Of a stretch of DNA of 64,000 bases, positions 54,001-62,384 are shown one piece after another. Origin of the DNA: Vulgatibacter incomptus (lineage in GTDB: Bacteria; Myxococcota; Myxococcia; Myxococcales; Vulgatibacteraceae); contig NZ_CP012332.1 of the NCBI RefSeq assembly GCF_001263175.1, positions 4,050,220 to 4,114,219 on the forward strand. Reading direction: 5' to 3'. Below the pieces are notes generated by a model. The model did not search any database. It worked only from the letters and a program-made list of their open reading frames with translations, and was not told the DNA's origin. How positions within the stretch are numbered: position 1 is the first letter of the stretch; each line of letters opens with the position of its first letter. The position numbers and the translations under genes are program-made.

Positions 54001-54869
54001 AGGCGGCGCGCGAGACGGCCCTCGCGGACGCCGGGTTGACGTTCGAGGAGGCGCGGGCGCGGCTCAACCGCTATCCGGCGGAGCTCGAGGGCTGGCGGCG
54101 GCGGGCAGCGGACCTCGAGCGCGGCCGGGATCGGGCCCGCACCCTGGCCGACGAGCGCGTCCGCGCCCGTGTGGCCCACGAGGCGTCGGGGCGACCGCCT
54201 CTGGATGCAGAGGCCGCCAAATTGGCGAAGGAGGAGCGCGCGGCGAGCTGCTCGAGCCGGGAGACGGCCTTCCACGACGTTCGCGGCAGGCTCGGCGCCG
54301 ACGACGAGGCGCGAAAGAGAGGGGCCGCGATGCTGCCCCGGCTCGAGGCCGCCGGGGCGGAGGCGAAGAGGTGGTCCGACCTCCACGAGCTCATCGGCTC
54401 CGCCAGCGGCGACAAGTTCCAACTCTTCGCGCAGAGCCTCTCCCTCCAGGTGCTCCTCGCCCACGCGAACGTGCACCTCGAGGAGCTGGTCCCGCGCTAC
54501 CGCCTCGAGAGGGTTCCCGGCCACGACCTGCAGCTCCAGGTGGTCGACCGGGACATGGGCGATGAGGTCCGCGCTGCGAGCACGCTCTCCGGCGGCGAGA
54601 CCTTCCTGGTCTCTCTCGCCCTCGCTCTCGGCCTGTCGGGCCTCTCCTCGCGCGCGCGGGTGGAGTCGCTCTTCATCGACGAGGGGTTCGGCACCCTCGA
54701 TCCCCAAGCGCTCGACACCGCTCTCGCCGCGCTGGACGCCCTGCAGGCGACGGGGCGGAAGGTGGGCGTGATCTCGCACGTACAGGGCATGGCGGAACGG
54801 ATCGGCGTCCAGGTGCAAGTCCAGCCGGAGGGGAGCGGCCGGAGCAAGGTCAGCGTGGCCGTGCGCTGA
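51042..54869 (+). CDS. sbcC: SbcC: Rad50-type ATPase subunit
   Basis: A 1275-residue SMC-like ATPase that pairs with SbcD. The Walker A motif is GPTGAGKST (37-45), followed by a long coiled coil on both sides of a zinc-hook (Cys614 and Cys617 in CPLCGSPDHPW). The C-terminal ATPase half has the ABC signature LSGGETFLVSLALALGLS (from 1182) and Walker B LFIDEGFGTLDPQ (about 1207-1219). Length is on the large side for SbcC. The coiled coil is unusually rich in Ala, Glu and Arg. GTG start coupled to sbcD. Confidence 0.96.
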   Translation: MKILAVRGENLASLHGPFELDFEAEPLERAGLFAITGPTGAGKSTLLDAICLALYGTTPRIESVAGRGYDVGREGEESRLGSTDPATILRKGTASGGAEVVFRGRDGIRYRACWKLQRARGRIDGKIQKPTVQLWNDETSTAIGRTATEVYRAIEAAIGLSYEQFCRSVLLAQGEFARFLQAGEKDRAELLERVTGTEIYRHLSIAAHERHAEAKRALAELQRELDGERILSNEERLALEASRGEAEKALVEARASLQEAVDAHAWHEALERFESGEREADAAIALAEAAWTESAPMREALVAAEQALPLRPLFEAADDAVRDEVRAAEGVEAAVRAHAEAVVASEGAARGLAGARDRQEQVAASQEAARPELEEARRLDAELGAAKAGAAEALEKRREAASRVEAQREGLASIRGSMARAEAARSAAIAWLDEHGRLSALAGQWERWRTELERAAGVQGRERTATARLSVLEREKTSLEGMVAAAGAAVVEVDARFSEACEVEASAVRASESLPRASLRAQRGALERTERHARSLEGVVEESVRLQVELGSLRSQAASIATERDRWSGEALKLSAQRELLGSQLEAAALEAQAARDALELGDRRALLRDGEACPLCGSPDHPWGAEGAAIAGRLAEREARLSSLRIDHARVDRAHAEAATRAEAAAGQVSAHERAADEKLGRAAALGDAFREERSGLERENAAGPDDGADGADVADSSARRRAEWMAIPVRLDLLVPEDARAARDAVTALLEALGEERRALDRRESEAERLEGQASLARARVASLRQEKESREATLRAGEQKLQRFAVEAQELRLRSEGARDEVAGILRPLAPILDAARASWREDFERNPRELVDGLGREAAQWSAHDADRARAVESLALLHPREAAAVSLLGERESADDAAVRAQENAAASADELSRRRGLVLGGEPVSVREAALREAGAAASKALEAARGVEALASSSLARASALVEASEEKRVQAGAARAQKEAARETALADAGLTFEEARARLNRYPAELEGWRRRAADLERGRDRARTLADERVRARVAHEASGRPPLDAEAAKLAKEERAASCSSRETAFHDVRGRLGADDEARKRGAAMLPRLEAAGAEAKRWSDLHELIGSASGDKFQLFAQSLSLQVLLAHANVHLEELVPRYRLERVPGHDLQLQVVDRDMGDEVRAASTLSGGETFLVSLALALGLSGLSSRARVESLFIDEGFGTLDPQALDTALAALDALQATGRKVGVISHVQGMAERIGVQVQVQPEGSGRSKVSVAVR

Positions 54870-55016
54870 CCCCCGATGGGGGCCATGTTCCGGCCGAGGG
54901 CGCGGTGAAGTGGGCGAGGTGTCGGGCTCGCGCGCCTCGCGCCCCTCGCGGGCAGTCGAGCGGTGCTTCGAAGGGCGACACGCGAGCCGGAGGCGAGCAA
55001 ACTAAGAGGAGCGCTT

Positions 55017-55072
55017 CTCGCGCGTAGCGCGAGATGAAGGAATCGCTCCCGCTCCGCGGGGGCGACTCCTTC
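55017..55072. repeat. Two consecutive hairpins between sbcC and the aldo/keto reductase gene
   Basis: CTCGCGC (55017-55023) pairs with GCGCGAG (55027-55033). Directly after, GAAGGAATCGC (55036-55046) pairs with GCGACTCCTTC (55062-55072) with one mismatch and an inner CCCGC/GCGGG stem. It could terminate sbcDC transcription or be a REP-like element. Confidence 0.55.
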
Positions 55073-55122
55073 ACACGCTCTGTGTCGTCGCGCGATAGAA
55101 GGGCGCCGACAGGAGGCTTGGA

Positions 55123-56106
55123 ATGGAGAGGCGGAAGCTGCCGGGCACGGACCGTGAGGTCTCGGCGATCGGCTTGGGGACGTGGGTGGCCGGCGGAGCG
55201 ATGTGGGGCGGCTCCGACGCGCGTTTGATCGGGAAGACGATCGAGAAGGCCCTCGAGCTCGGCATCGACCTCATCGACACCGCACCCGTCTACGGCTTCG
55301 GCCGCTCCGAGGAGATCGTCGGCGCGTGGCTCGACGAGGCGAAGGTCCGGGACCGCGTCTTCCTCGCGACCAAGTGCGGTCTGGCCTGGGACGAGGCGGG
55401 CCGGATCCGGCGCGATTCGTCGCCGGCTCGGATCCGCAGCGACGTCGAGGCCTCGCTCTCGCGCCTGCGCACCGAGCGCCTCGACCTGGTGCAGATCCAC
55501 TGGCCGGATCCGGCGACGCCCATCGCGGCCTCGATCGAGGCGCTCGAGACGCTGCGCGAGGAGGGGAAGCTCCTCTGGTACGGCGTCTCCAATTACTCCG
55601 CCGCGCAGCTCGCCGAAGCGACGGCGGCGGGGCGGCCGGTCGTGAACCAGGTGCCGTACAACCTTTTCGAGCGGGAGATCGAGGAGGACGTCCTCCCGAC
55701 GTGCCGGGAGCTCGACGTCGGGGTCTTCGCCTACGGCGCGATCTGCCGCGGGCTGCTCTCGGGGAAGTTCCGCCCGGAGACGACCTTCCCCGAGGGCGAC
55801 ATACGGAGCAGCGACCCGAAGTTCCAGCCGCCGCGCTTCGCCCGCTACCTCGCGGCCGTCGATCGACTTCGGCCGATGGCGTACGCGCGGAACAAGAGCC
55901 TCACCCATCTGGCGGTGCGGTGGCTCCTCGATCAGCCAGGCGTGACGGCGGCCCTCTGGGGCGCCCGCAGCCCGAGCCAGATCGAGCAGGCCGCCGGCGC
56001 GACGGGCTGGCGGCTTGCTCCGGGCGAGCTCGAGGGCATCGACCGGATCGTCCGCGAGGAAGTCCAGGCGCCGATCGGCCCGGAGTTCATGGCCCCACCC
56101 GTCTAG
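55123..56106 (+). CDS. Aldo/keto reductase
   Basis: A 327-residue NADPH-dependent TIM-barrel oxidoreductase. The catalytic tetrad is visible: Asp in IDLIDTAPVYGFGRSEE (about 49-65), Tyr60, Lys in ATKCGL near 86, and His in DLVQIHWPDP near 126. The C-terminal cofactor site includes GARSPSQIEQ. It belongs to the AKR subgroup related to YajO/auxin-induced protein homologues. The substrate is unknown. AGGAGG precedes the ATG. Confidence 0.93.
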   Translation: MERRKLPGTDREVSAIGLGTWVAGGAMWGGSDARLIGKTIEKALELGIDLIDTAPVYGFGRSEEIVGAWLDEAKVRDRVFLATKCGLAWDEAGRIRRDSSPARIRSDVEASLSRLRTERLDLVQIHWPDPATPIAASIEALETLREEGKLLWYGVSNYSAAQLAEATAAGRPVVNQVPYNLFEREIEEDVLPTCRELDVGVFAYGAICRGLLSGKFRPETTFPEGDIRSSDPKFQPPRFARYLAAVDRLRPMAYARNKSLTHLAVRWLLDQPGVTAALWGARSPSQIEQAAGATGWRLAPGELEGIDRIVREEVQAPIGPEFMAPPV

Positions 56107-56133
56107 CTCGGGCGGCGGCTCTCCTGGAGCGGC

Positions 56134-56160
56134 GCCGGGTGGCGAGGAAGGCCACCCGGC
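56134..56160. terminator. Hairpin terminator between convergent genes
   Basis: GCCGGGTGGC (56134-56143) pairs perfectly with GCCACCCGGC (56151-56160) over a seven-base loop, between the aldo/keto reductase and VOC genes. Confidence 0.8.
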
Positions 56161-56191
56161 AATCAGCGTCGGGGCGCGAGCCGCGACGTGG

Positions 56192-56965
56192 CTACCGCGG
56201 TTTGACCTCGACGATGGCGAAGGCGGCGCCCTGCGGATCCATGCAGCCCGCGATCCGATCGCCGCCCGGGACCTCCATCGGTCCGTTCAGCACCTTGCCG
56301 CCCTTCTGCTCGATCTTCTTCACTGTGCCGTCGATGTCCTTCACGTTGATGTAGTGGAGCCAGTGCGGGTGCGCCTTCATCACCGAGGCCGCGTTCGACA
56401 TGCCACCCATCGACTTCTCGGTGTCGGTGCCGAACATGAAGTACTCGCCGAACTCGGATCCCATGTCCATCGAGCGGGTGGGCTTCCAGCCGAAGAGATC
56501 GGAGTAGAACTTCCACGCGGCCTTCCAGTCGGTGGTGTTGAGCTCCGCCCAGCTGAAGTTCCCGGCGGCCTGGGACTGACCCATCTCGCCCGTCTCCTTG
56601 GAGGCGAAGACCGCGAACACCGCGCCCTGGGGATCGGCGAGGACGGCGAAGCGCCCGACGTCGGGGATGTCGGTGCCCGGGACGAGCACCTGGGCGTCGA
56701 GACCCTGCGCCTTCTTCACGGTGGCGTCGACGTCGCGGGTCGAAGCGAAGCCGAGCCAGTGCGGCAGCGCGCCGGCCTTCTTGGCCTCGTCCGGGAGCTC
56801 TCCGATCCCGCCGACGGGATTCTCCCCTGCCAGCCACATCTCGTACTTGCCGTCGGACCACTGGCGGGTCTTCCAGCCGATGACGTCGGTGTAGAACGAG
56901 CGGGCCTGCTCGAGGTTGGTGGTCATCAGATCGTACCAAACGAAGCGTGCACTCTCTGCGCTCAT
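56192..56965 (-). CDS. Two-domain VOC (glyoxalase/dioxygenase superfamily) protein
   Basis: A 257-residue protein with two tandem VOC beta-alpha-beta-beta-beta domains. The first half contains FVWYDLMTTNLEQARSFYTD near the N terminus, the second FSWAELNTTDWKAAWKFYSD near 141. Both have the D/N-x-x-x-A-x-x-F-Y signature. Members of this subgroup (CFP-30B-like) are common in soil bacteria and their substrates are mostly unknown. Metal-ligand positions are incomplete in this protein (GAALPHWLGF, AHPHWLHYIN), so it may be a binding protein. Confidence 0.88.
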   Translation of the reverse strand: MSAESARFVWYDLMTTNLEQARSFYTDVIGWKTRQWSDGKYEMWLAGENPVGGIGELPDEAKKAGALPHWLGFASTRDVDATVKKAQGLDAQVLVPGTDIPDVGRFAVLADPQGAVFAVFASKETGEMGQSQAAGNFSWAELNTTDWKAAWKFYSDLFGWKPTRSMDMGSEFGEYFMFGTDTEKSMGGMSNAASVMKAHPHWLHYINVKDIDGTVKKIEQKGGKVLNGPMEVPGGDRIAGCMDPQGAAFAIVEVKPR

Positions 56966-57080
56966 TCTGTCCTCCAGCTGTGAAGGGCGCGAAGTCTAGC
57001 AAGGCGCGGGTAGAGATGGGCCCGCGCCGGGGTCGAACCAACGCGATGATTGTCCGACGGGCGACCGTCTCGTGGCGCCG

Positions 57081-57818
57081 TCAGGGGGGAGGCGACGGCG
57101 CCGTCGAAGACCACTGCGTCTCGAGCTGCCCGCCCACCCTCGTGCCCTGCCAGCGACGGATGAGCGCGACGTGCTCATCCTCCTCCTCGAGCGCCGTGCG
57201 GAACCGGGAGGCGAGCACGTCCAGGCCGCATCGCTCCGCGAGCTCGGAGAGGATCTGCCACCCCGCGTTGTCGGCCAGCTCGGCGATGAGGATCGCGCCG
57301 AGGCCCTCGGTGAACGTGGTGCGCGGATCGGCGAGGACGTGACGGATGCCGGCGGAGGCGACGCCGGCCAGGTCGGCACCAGGGGTCACGACCGTGGGGT
57401 CGGCGCCCAGCTCGTCGAAGGCGGAGATGAGGAGGCCGTAGTGCGCCAGCTCCTGGTCGTGGATGTTCTCGAGGTCCTCGCGGGTGAACTCCTCCTCGTG
57501 GACGGAGGCGGCGTCGAACTTGCTCAGGAGCGCCTCGTAGAGGCGGACTCCCGCTCGTTCGAAGGACAGGCGCTCGCCCAGCAGATCCATGAGGATGACC
57601 GGGTTCTTCCCTTCCATCCCCCGCAGGGCCATCCCCGACATGGTCCCGACCGGCTCGGCCTTCCCACAGAGCTCCCTCCGCACCTCGGCAGCGCCCTTGC
57701 CCACGAACGATCGCTTGGGCATCGACGCCGCCGCCCCCTCGGCCGTCTGCCTCGCGAGCGTCGGCGACCTCGCGATCCCCGTCCGGTTCCCTCCGAGATC
57801 CGTCGGCTTGTGGCTCAC
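57081..57818 (-). CDS. Ferritin-like protein, small partner
   Basis: A 245-residue protein. After a polar head of about 70 residues, four helices carry a ferritin-like pattern of metal-type residues: LLGERLSFERAGVRLYEALL (about 81-100), IHDQELAHYGLLISAFDEL near 121, ILIAELADNAGWQILSELAE near 184 and ALEEEDEHVALIRRW near 216, the last with an E-x-x-H pair. It starts at a GTG that overlaps the stop of the larger ferritin-like gene (GTGA), so the two are coupled. A di-iron or heme role is possible. The function is unknown. Confidence 0.72.
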   Translation of the reverse strand: MSHKPTDLGGNRTGIARSPTLARQTAEGAAASMPKRSFVGKGAAEVRRELCGKAEPVGTMSGMALRGMEGKNPVILMDLLGERLSFERAGVRLYEALLSKFDAASVHEEEFTREDLENIHDQELAHYGLLISAFDELGADPTVVTPGADLAGVASAGIRHVLADPRTTFTEGLGAILIAELADNAGWQILSELAERCGLDVLASRFRTALEEEDEHVALIRRWQGTRVGGQLETQWSSTAPSPPP

Positions 57819-59002
57819 TGCAGCCTCCCTTCGCGGTGCTCCTGCCGGACCCGGTCCGCGAGCTCGGTGCCTGGCGACCAGCGATAGCCCTCGGCGATGA
57901 GGTCGGAGGGCGAACCGTCCGCGTTCAGCGTCTTCCGGTACTCGAGCGTGGCCTGGCTCTCCCGCCCGCGGCCGAAGCTCGTGCCGATCGCGCGGAAGTC
58001 GACCTCGGAGGCGAGCACCTTCCGGACGAACTCGCGCTGGCTCTCGTAGCGGATCGGCTCGGGGAGGGCGGTCGGCAGCAGCTCCTTCGGATCCCGGCGC
58101 TCGACCTTCTTCATCAGCTCCATCACGAAGTGCAGATGGCCCAGCTCGTAGTCGAGGAAGCGCTCCCAGATCGTCTTGATCCGGGAGTTCCGCTCCCCCT
58201 GCACGCAGCTCCAGTAGTTGTAGACCTCACACGCCTCGTGCATGAGCCACTTCTCGAGCCAGGTCTCGTTCGGATCGATGATCGACTCGTATTGCGTGAC
58301 GTGCTGCTCCTCGATGGACGCGATCTCCGCATAGAGCATGCGGCCGATGGGATCGGGGTAGCTCGGCCCGACGGTCATGTAGAAGTCGTGGGTCTGGTGC
58401 TCCGCGGCCACGATCGTGCCGGCGTTCAGCTTGGTGAGCGGCTCGGCCGTCTTCCGGTCGTAGGCGGTGCGGAGCTCGTCCTCCGGGGCGCGGTGCTCGA
58501 CGGAGGTGGGGCGGCCGGCGCGGATGTCCGTGTAGCCCTGGAGGAGGTCGTTGGCGTCGCGCCCCTCCACCCGATCCATCAGCGCGGCGTAGCGGTAGAG
58601 GTGGTCGAAGTCCTCGAGCATCCCGAACCGATAGACCTGCGCGAGGTAGGGATCGGGCTCGCTCTGCGCGACGCTCGACGTCACCTCGATGGCCACCTGC
58701 TCGAAGCCGATCGTGGTCTCGAGGGGCGACTGGTCCGGCGGGTTGAGCCAGTTCACCATCGTCTGCTGGTGCTGCTCGATCCGGCGCAGCTTCGCGAGCG
58801 GGAGCTGCAGGTCCTTGTTCATCCGGGCGCAGCCGTGGGAGAAGCGGAGCGCCTCCGACTCGATGCCGTTCATCAGGATCGTGCGGACCCGCGTGTACGC
58901 GTCGTCGTTCAGCTTGCTGAACGGCGGCCCCGACATCTCCCGCCAGGTGAACTTCTGCCGCTCGAGCGGCACGCCCTTCTCTTCCAGGATGTCCAGACCC
59001 AT
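57815..59002 (-). CDS. Ferritin-like helical protein, large partner
   Basis: A 395-residue all-helical protein without a named family. Candidate metal ligands recur in E-x-x-H patterns in separate helices: GIESEALRFSHG near 45, GMLEDFDHLYRYA near 126, VAAEHQTHDFYM near 198, IASIEEQHVTQYESII near 226, HEACEVYNYW near 251 and YELGHLHFVMELM near 279. This suggests two linked four-helix bundles. GGGAGG lies ten bases before the ATG at 59002, which is preferred to an ATG seven codons upstream. It precedes the small partner in an overlapping pair. Both lie downstream of a sensor-kinase operon. Confidence 0.72.
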   Translation of the reverse strand: MGLDILEEKGVPLERQKFTWREMSGPPFSKLNDDAYTRVRTILMNGIESEALRFSHGCARMNKDLQLPLAKLRRIEQHQQTMVNWLNPPDQSPLETTIGFEQVAIEVTSSVAQSEPDPYLAQVYRFGMLEDFDHLYRYAALMDRVEGRDANDLLQGYTDIRAGRPTSVEHRAPEDELRTAYDRKTAEPLTKLNAGTIVAAEHQTHDFYMTVGPSYPDPIGRMLYAEIASIEEQHVTQYESIIDPNETWLEKWLMHEACEVYNYWSCVQGERNSRIKTIWERFLDYELGHLHFVMELMKKVERRDPKELLPTALPEPIRYESQREFVRKVLASEVDFRAIGTSFGRGRESQATLEYRKTLNADGSPSDLIAEGYRWSPGTELADRVRQEHREGRLQ

Positions 59003-59110
59003 CGCGCGACCTCCCTCGCGCACAACCTGACTCCTCTTTCTCCGGATTCAACCGGCGGTCACTATGTGCTCTCCGGCTCGGCGGGCAGCCGTGCGGGCGG
59101 ACGATCGTCT

Positions 59111-61000
59111 TCACGGCGAGAACTGTATGGGAATTCTCACGGTGAATCGGGTGCCGGAGCCGCCAGGCGCTTCGTCGCAGCGGATCGTCCCGCCGTGGAG
59201 CCCGACGATCTCCCTGCACAGGTAGAGGCCGATCCCGGCGCCACGGCCGCCCCGCTCCCGATTCGGGAGGTGGTGCTCCACCCGGAAGAACTTCTCGAAG
59301 ACGCGCTCGCTGTACTCGGCCGGGATGCCCGGGCCGGTGTCGGCGATCCCGATTCGGATCGCGCCGTCCTCTTCGGCGGCCTCGATCGCCACCCGGCCGC
59401 CCCACGGCGTGTACTTCAAGGCGTTGGACAGGACGTTGTCGAGGACGAGGCGCAGGCGGGCCCCGTCACCCACCACGAGGGGGAGCCGGTCCGGGATCGC
59501 GGTCTCGAGCCGGACTCCCGAGTCGGCGGCCAGGGTCGCGGCGCGCGCGATCGCGTCGCGGACGAGGGCCGCGGGCTCGATCGGCTCCCGATCGAGCCGG
59601 AGCTGGCCCGCTTCGATCCGCGTGAGGTCGAGGTACTCGTCGATGGTGGAGGCGAGCTGCGCCGCGCCGAGGACGGAGGTGGAGACGAGCTCCCGCTGCC
59701 GATCCGAGAGCGCCGCCGCCCCCTCCTCGAGCATGAGCAGGGTCATGCGCAGGGTGGTCAGCGGCGTGCGGAGCTCGTGGGAGGCCACGGCCACGAGCTC
59801 CGCGCGCATCTCGTCCACCCGCGCCAGCTCGGTGACGTCGGAGAGGACGAGGATCGCGCCGCCCGCGCCCTCGAAGAGCTCGGGGACGTGGAGCATCCTC
59901 GGCAGGAATCGCTGCGCTTCGCCACTCGAGGCGAGTGGGATCGCGCTCCCGAGATCCACCGGTGGCGTGCTCCCCTGCACCTCGTCGATCGCCCTCTCGA
60001 CCTCCCGCTTCGCCGAGTCGGGGATCGGCAGCTCGTCGAGGCGGCCGGCCTCGCCGAGGAGGGCCTGTGCGGCGGGGTTCCTCGCCACCACGCGCTTCTG
60101 CGAGTCGACGAGGAGCACGGCGTCGGGGAGGGCGCCCAGGGTGGCCTCCAGGGTGCGCTTGGCCCGCAGCACCTCGCCGAGGTTGGTGGCCCGGAAGGAG
60201 GCGAGCTCCTCCGCCATCCGATTGAAGGTCTCGGCGAGGTCTCCGAGCTCGTCGCCCGGCTGTACGGGGAGGCGCTCGCCGAAGTTGCCCCGTCGGATCT
60301 CGTCCGCCCCGTGGCTGAGCGCCCGCAACGGCCGGATGACGATCCGGGCGAGGTGGAGGGCGATCAGGGCGGAGATCCCGAACGCCGCCAGGGCGATGGC
60401 GAAGACGATCCGCGTGGCGCGCCGGGCCTCCTCTCCGGCGACGGCCGCGACCCTCCCCATCGCCTCGAAGTGCAGGGCGCGGAGACGTCCCGTCTCGATC
60501 ACCGCCTTTCGGAGGAGCGGGTTCGCTCGCTCGCGGTAGAGCGCGAGCGGATCGTCGCCGGCGGAGGCGATCCCATCGCCGGCCCTGCGGTAGGCGGCGA
60601 TCGACCGCGAGAGGGAATCGGCGAGGGCCGTCTCGGCCTCGCTCGTGGCGACCGAGCGAAGGGCATGGAGCGCCTCGTCCACCTCGGCCCTCTGCGCCTC
60701 GAGCGGCACCCGCGTCCCGCGGGTGTCGAGGGCGAGGAGCAGGGCGTCGTCTTCCCGCTCGAGGCCGCCGGCGAGGCGGGCGATGGTGGAGGTCGTCTCG
60801 TCGCTCGCACGAAGCGTGTCGTCGATGGTGACCGTGAGGCGAGAGAGGGCCATCACGGTGAAGACCCCGGTCGCCACCGTGGTGCAGACCAGGAGCCCCG
60901 CGGCGAGGAGGAAGCGCGAGCCGAGGCGCAGGCGTCGCGCTTTTCCATCCGCCTGCTGACCGATTGCGCCGGGGAGCGATTCCGGGGGTGCCATCGTCAC
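59111..61000 (-). CDS. HAMP-PAS sensor histidine kinase
   Basis: A 629-residue membrane kinase (KinB-like layout). The first membrane helix is about 28-50, a periplasmic four-helix sensor spans about 52-195, and a second membrane helix is followed by HAMP (about 218-270, ending GDELGDLAETFNRMAEEL), a PAS domain (about 290-400, ATLGALPDAVLLVDSQKRV), HisKA with SHELRTPLTTLRM near 405 and HATPase (NVLSNALKYTPWGG near 525, GAGIGLYLCREIVGLHGG near 590). Its GTG overlaps the stop of the sigma-54 response regulator gene, so the pair is clearly cognate. The signal is unknown. The RND permease in the same operon suggests envelope or metal stress. Confidence 0.92.
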   Translation of the reverse strand: MTMAPPESLPGAIGQQADGKARRLRLGSRFLLAAGLLVCTTVATGVFTVMALSRLTVTIDDTLRASDETTSTIARLAGGLEREDDALLLALDTRGTRVPLEAQRAEVDEALHALRSVATSEAETALADSLSRSIAAYRRAGDGIASAGDDPLALYRERANPLLRKAVIETGRLRALHFEAMGRVAAVAGEEARRATRIVFAIALAAFGISALIALHLARIVIRPLRALSHGADEIRRGNFGERLPVQPGDELGDLAETFNRMAEELASFRATNLGEVLRAKRTLEATLGALPDAVLLVDSQKRVVARNPAAQALLGEAGRLDELPIPDSAKREVERAIDEVQGSTPPVDLGSAIPLASSGEAQRFLPRMLHVPELFEGAGGAILVLSDVTELARVDEMRAELVAVASHELRTPLTTLRMTLLMLEEGAAALSDRQRELVSTSVLGAAQLASTIDEYLDLTRIEAGQLRLDREPIEPAALVRDAIARAATLAADSGVRLETAIPDRLPLVVGDGARLRLVLDNVLSNALKYTPWGGRVAIEAAEEDGAIRIGIADTGPGIPAEYSERVFEKFFRVEHHLPNRERGGRGAGIGLYLCREIVGLHGGTIRCDEAPGGSGTRFTVRIPIQFSP

Positions 61001-62352
61001 ACCAGGCCGTAGCGCTTGCGCTTCCGCTGCAGCGTCGTGGCGTCGATGCCCAGGATCCGCGCCGCGGCCTCGAGGGTCGGGGCCTGCGGGATCACCCGCG
61101 CGATGTGCTCCCGCTCGATCGCCTCCAGGGAGACGAGGGAGCCGACCGCGGCCTCCGGCGCACCCTTCGCGTGGGTGAGCCCGAGGTCCGCGGGGCCCAG
61201 CTCCTGGGACGGCGAGAGGATCGCCGCTCGCTCGATGGCGTTGCGGAGCTCACGCAGGTTTCCGGGCCACCCGTGGGAGGCGATGGCGTCCTCTGCAGCC
61301 GGAGTGAGCCGCAGACCCGGCCGGCCCATCCGGCTCGAGAAGAAGCGGAGGTAGTGGCCCGCAAGCGGCAGGAGGTCCTCGGGGCGCTCCCGCAGCGCCG
61401 GCAGGTGCAGGCTGAGCACGTTCAGTCGGTAGAAGAGATCCTCCCGGAAGCGGCCGGCGCGCACCTCCTCCTCGAGGGGGCGATTGGTGGCGGCGATCAG
61501 GCGCACGTCGGCGCGCCTCTCGGCGGCCTCGCCCAGGCGCTCGTAGGTGCGGTCGTTCAGGAAGCGGAGGAGGCGGGCCTGGGCGTCCAGGGAGAGGTCG
61601 CCGACCTCGTCGAGGAAGAGCGTGCCTCCTTCCGCTTCCTGCACCTTGCCAACGGCGTCGGCGACGGCGCCGGTGAAGGCACCCTTGCGGTGGCCGAAGA
61701 GCGTGCTGCTCATCAGCTCGGTGGAGAGCGCCGGGCAGTTCACGCCGACGAAGGCTCCTGCGTGACGTGCGCTCCGGTCGCGGATCCACCGCGCCATCAC
61801 GTTCTTGCCGGTACCGCTCTCGCCGCGGAGCAGGACCACGGCGTCGCTCGCGGCGGCGCGGCCCGCGGTCTGGAGGAAGGCGCGGAACGCGGGGTTTTCC
61901 GTGTCGAAGAAGCTCTCGGCGTCCAGCTCTCCCAGGCGTTCCTCGAGCTCTCCGACCCGCGCCTCGAGCCTCCGCGCCTGCAGCACGCGCTCGGCGGCGA
62001 GGCGCACCTGATCGGGCGTGAACGGCTTGGGGATGTAGTCGACGGCGCCGGCCTTGATCGCCTGGACGGCGCTCTCGAAGGTGGCGAAGGCCGTGATCAG
62101 GATCACCGCCGTGTGCGGCTGCCGGCGCAGGATCTGCGGCAGGAGCTCGAGCCCCGACTCGGCGCCGAGCCAGAGGTCGAGGAAGACCAGGTCGTAGGCG
62201 CTCCGCTCCAGGGCCTCCAACGCGGCGGCGCCGGCGCCCACGCCGAGGATCCGGCCGCCCGCCGCCTCGAGGCAGAGGCGCAGCGACTGCCTCACTCCAG
62301 CGTCGTCGTCGACGATGAGGGCGGACCAGCTCTTGTCGTTGGCGATCTCCAC
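60997..62352 (-). CDS. NtrC-family sigma-54-dependent response regulator
   Basis: A 451-residue activator. The receiver domain has the acceptor Asp in LVFLDLWLGAESG (about 56), followed by an AAA+ domain with Walker A GESGTGKN (about 173), the sigma-54-contact loop GAFTGA (about 226) and Walker B GGTLFLDEVGDL, then an Fis-type helix-turn-helix at the C terminus (LEAAARILGIDATTLQRKRK). The GTG start lies behind GGGAGG. It should activate a sigma-54 promoter. None with a clear TGGC-N-TTGC was found in the short intergenic spaces nearby. Paired with the kinase gene downstream. Confidence 0.94.
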   Translation of the reverse strand: MEIANDKSWSALIVDDDAGVRQSLRLCLEAAGGRILGVGAGAAALEALERSAYDLVFLDLWLGAESGLELLPQILRRQPHTAVILITAFATFESAVQAIKAGAVDYIPKPFTPDQVRLAAERVLQARRLEARVGELEERLGELDAESFFDTENPAFRAFLQTAGRAAASDAVVLLRGESGTGKNVMARWIRDRSARHAGAFVGVNCPALSTELMSSTLFGHRKGAFTGAVADAVGKVQEAEGGTLFLDEVGDLSLDAQARLLRFLNDRTYERLGEAAERRADVRLIAATNRPLEEEVRAGRFREDLFYRLNVLSLHLPALRERPEDLLPLAGHYLRFFSSRMGRPGLRLTPAAEDAIASHGWPGNLRELRNAIERAAILSPSQELGPADLGLTHAKGAPEAAVGSLVSLEAIEREHIARVIPQAPTLEAAARILGIDATTLQRKRKRYGLV

Positions 62353-62384
62353 CTGCGCCTCCCTGGAACGGGCGTTCGAACACC

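Noticed and set aside
57001-57100. Minus-strand sequence resembling a tRNA T-arm (GGTTCGACC with pairing stem)
   Set aside because: No matching acceptor, anticodon or D arm could be built around it, and the stretch runs into the end of a coding gene.
59003-59110. Possible sigma-54 promoter before the ferritin-like pair
   Set aside because: Only a TGACC...TTGAA resemblance. The essential GG and GC dinucleotides at -24 and -12 are missing.
59325-60539. Plus-strand open frame opposite the sensor kinase
   Set aside because: Ser/Arg-rich shadow. The kinase on the minus strand has all expected domains.
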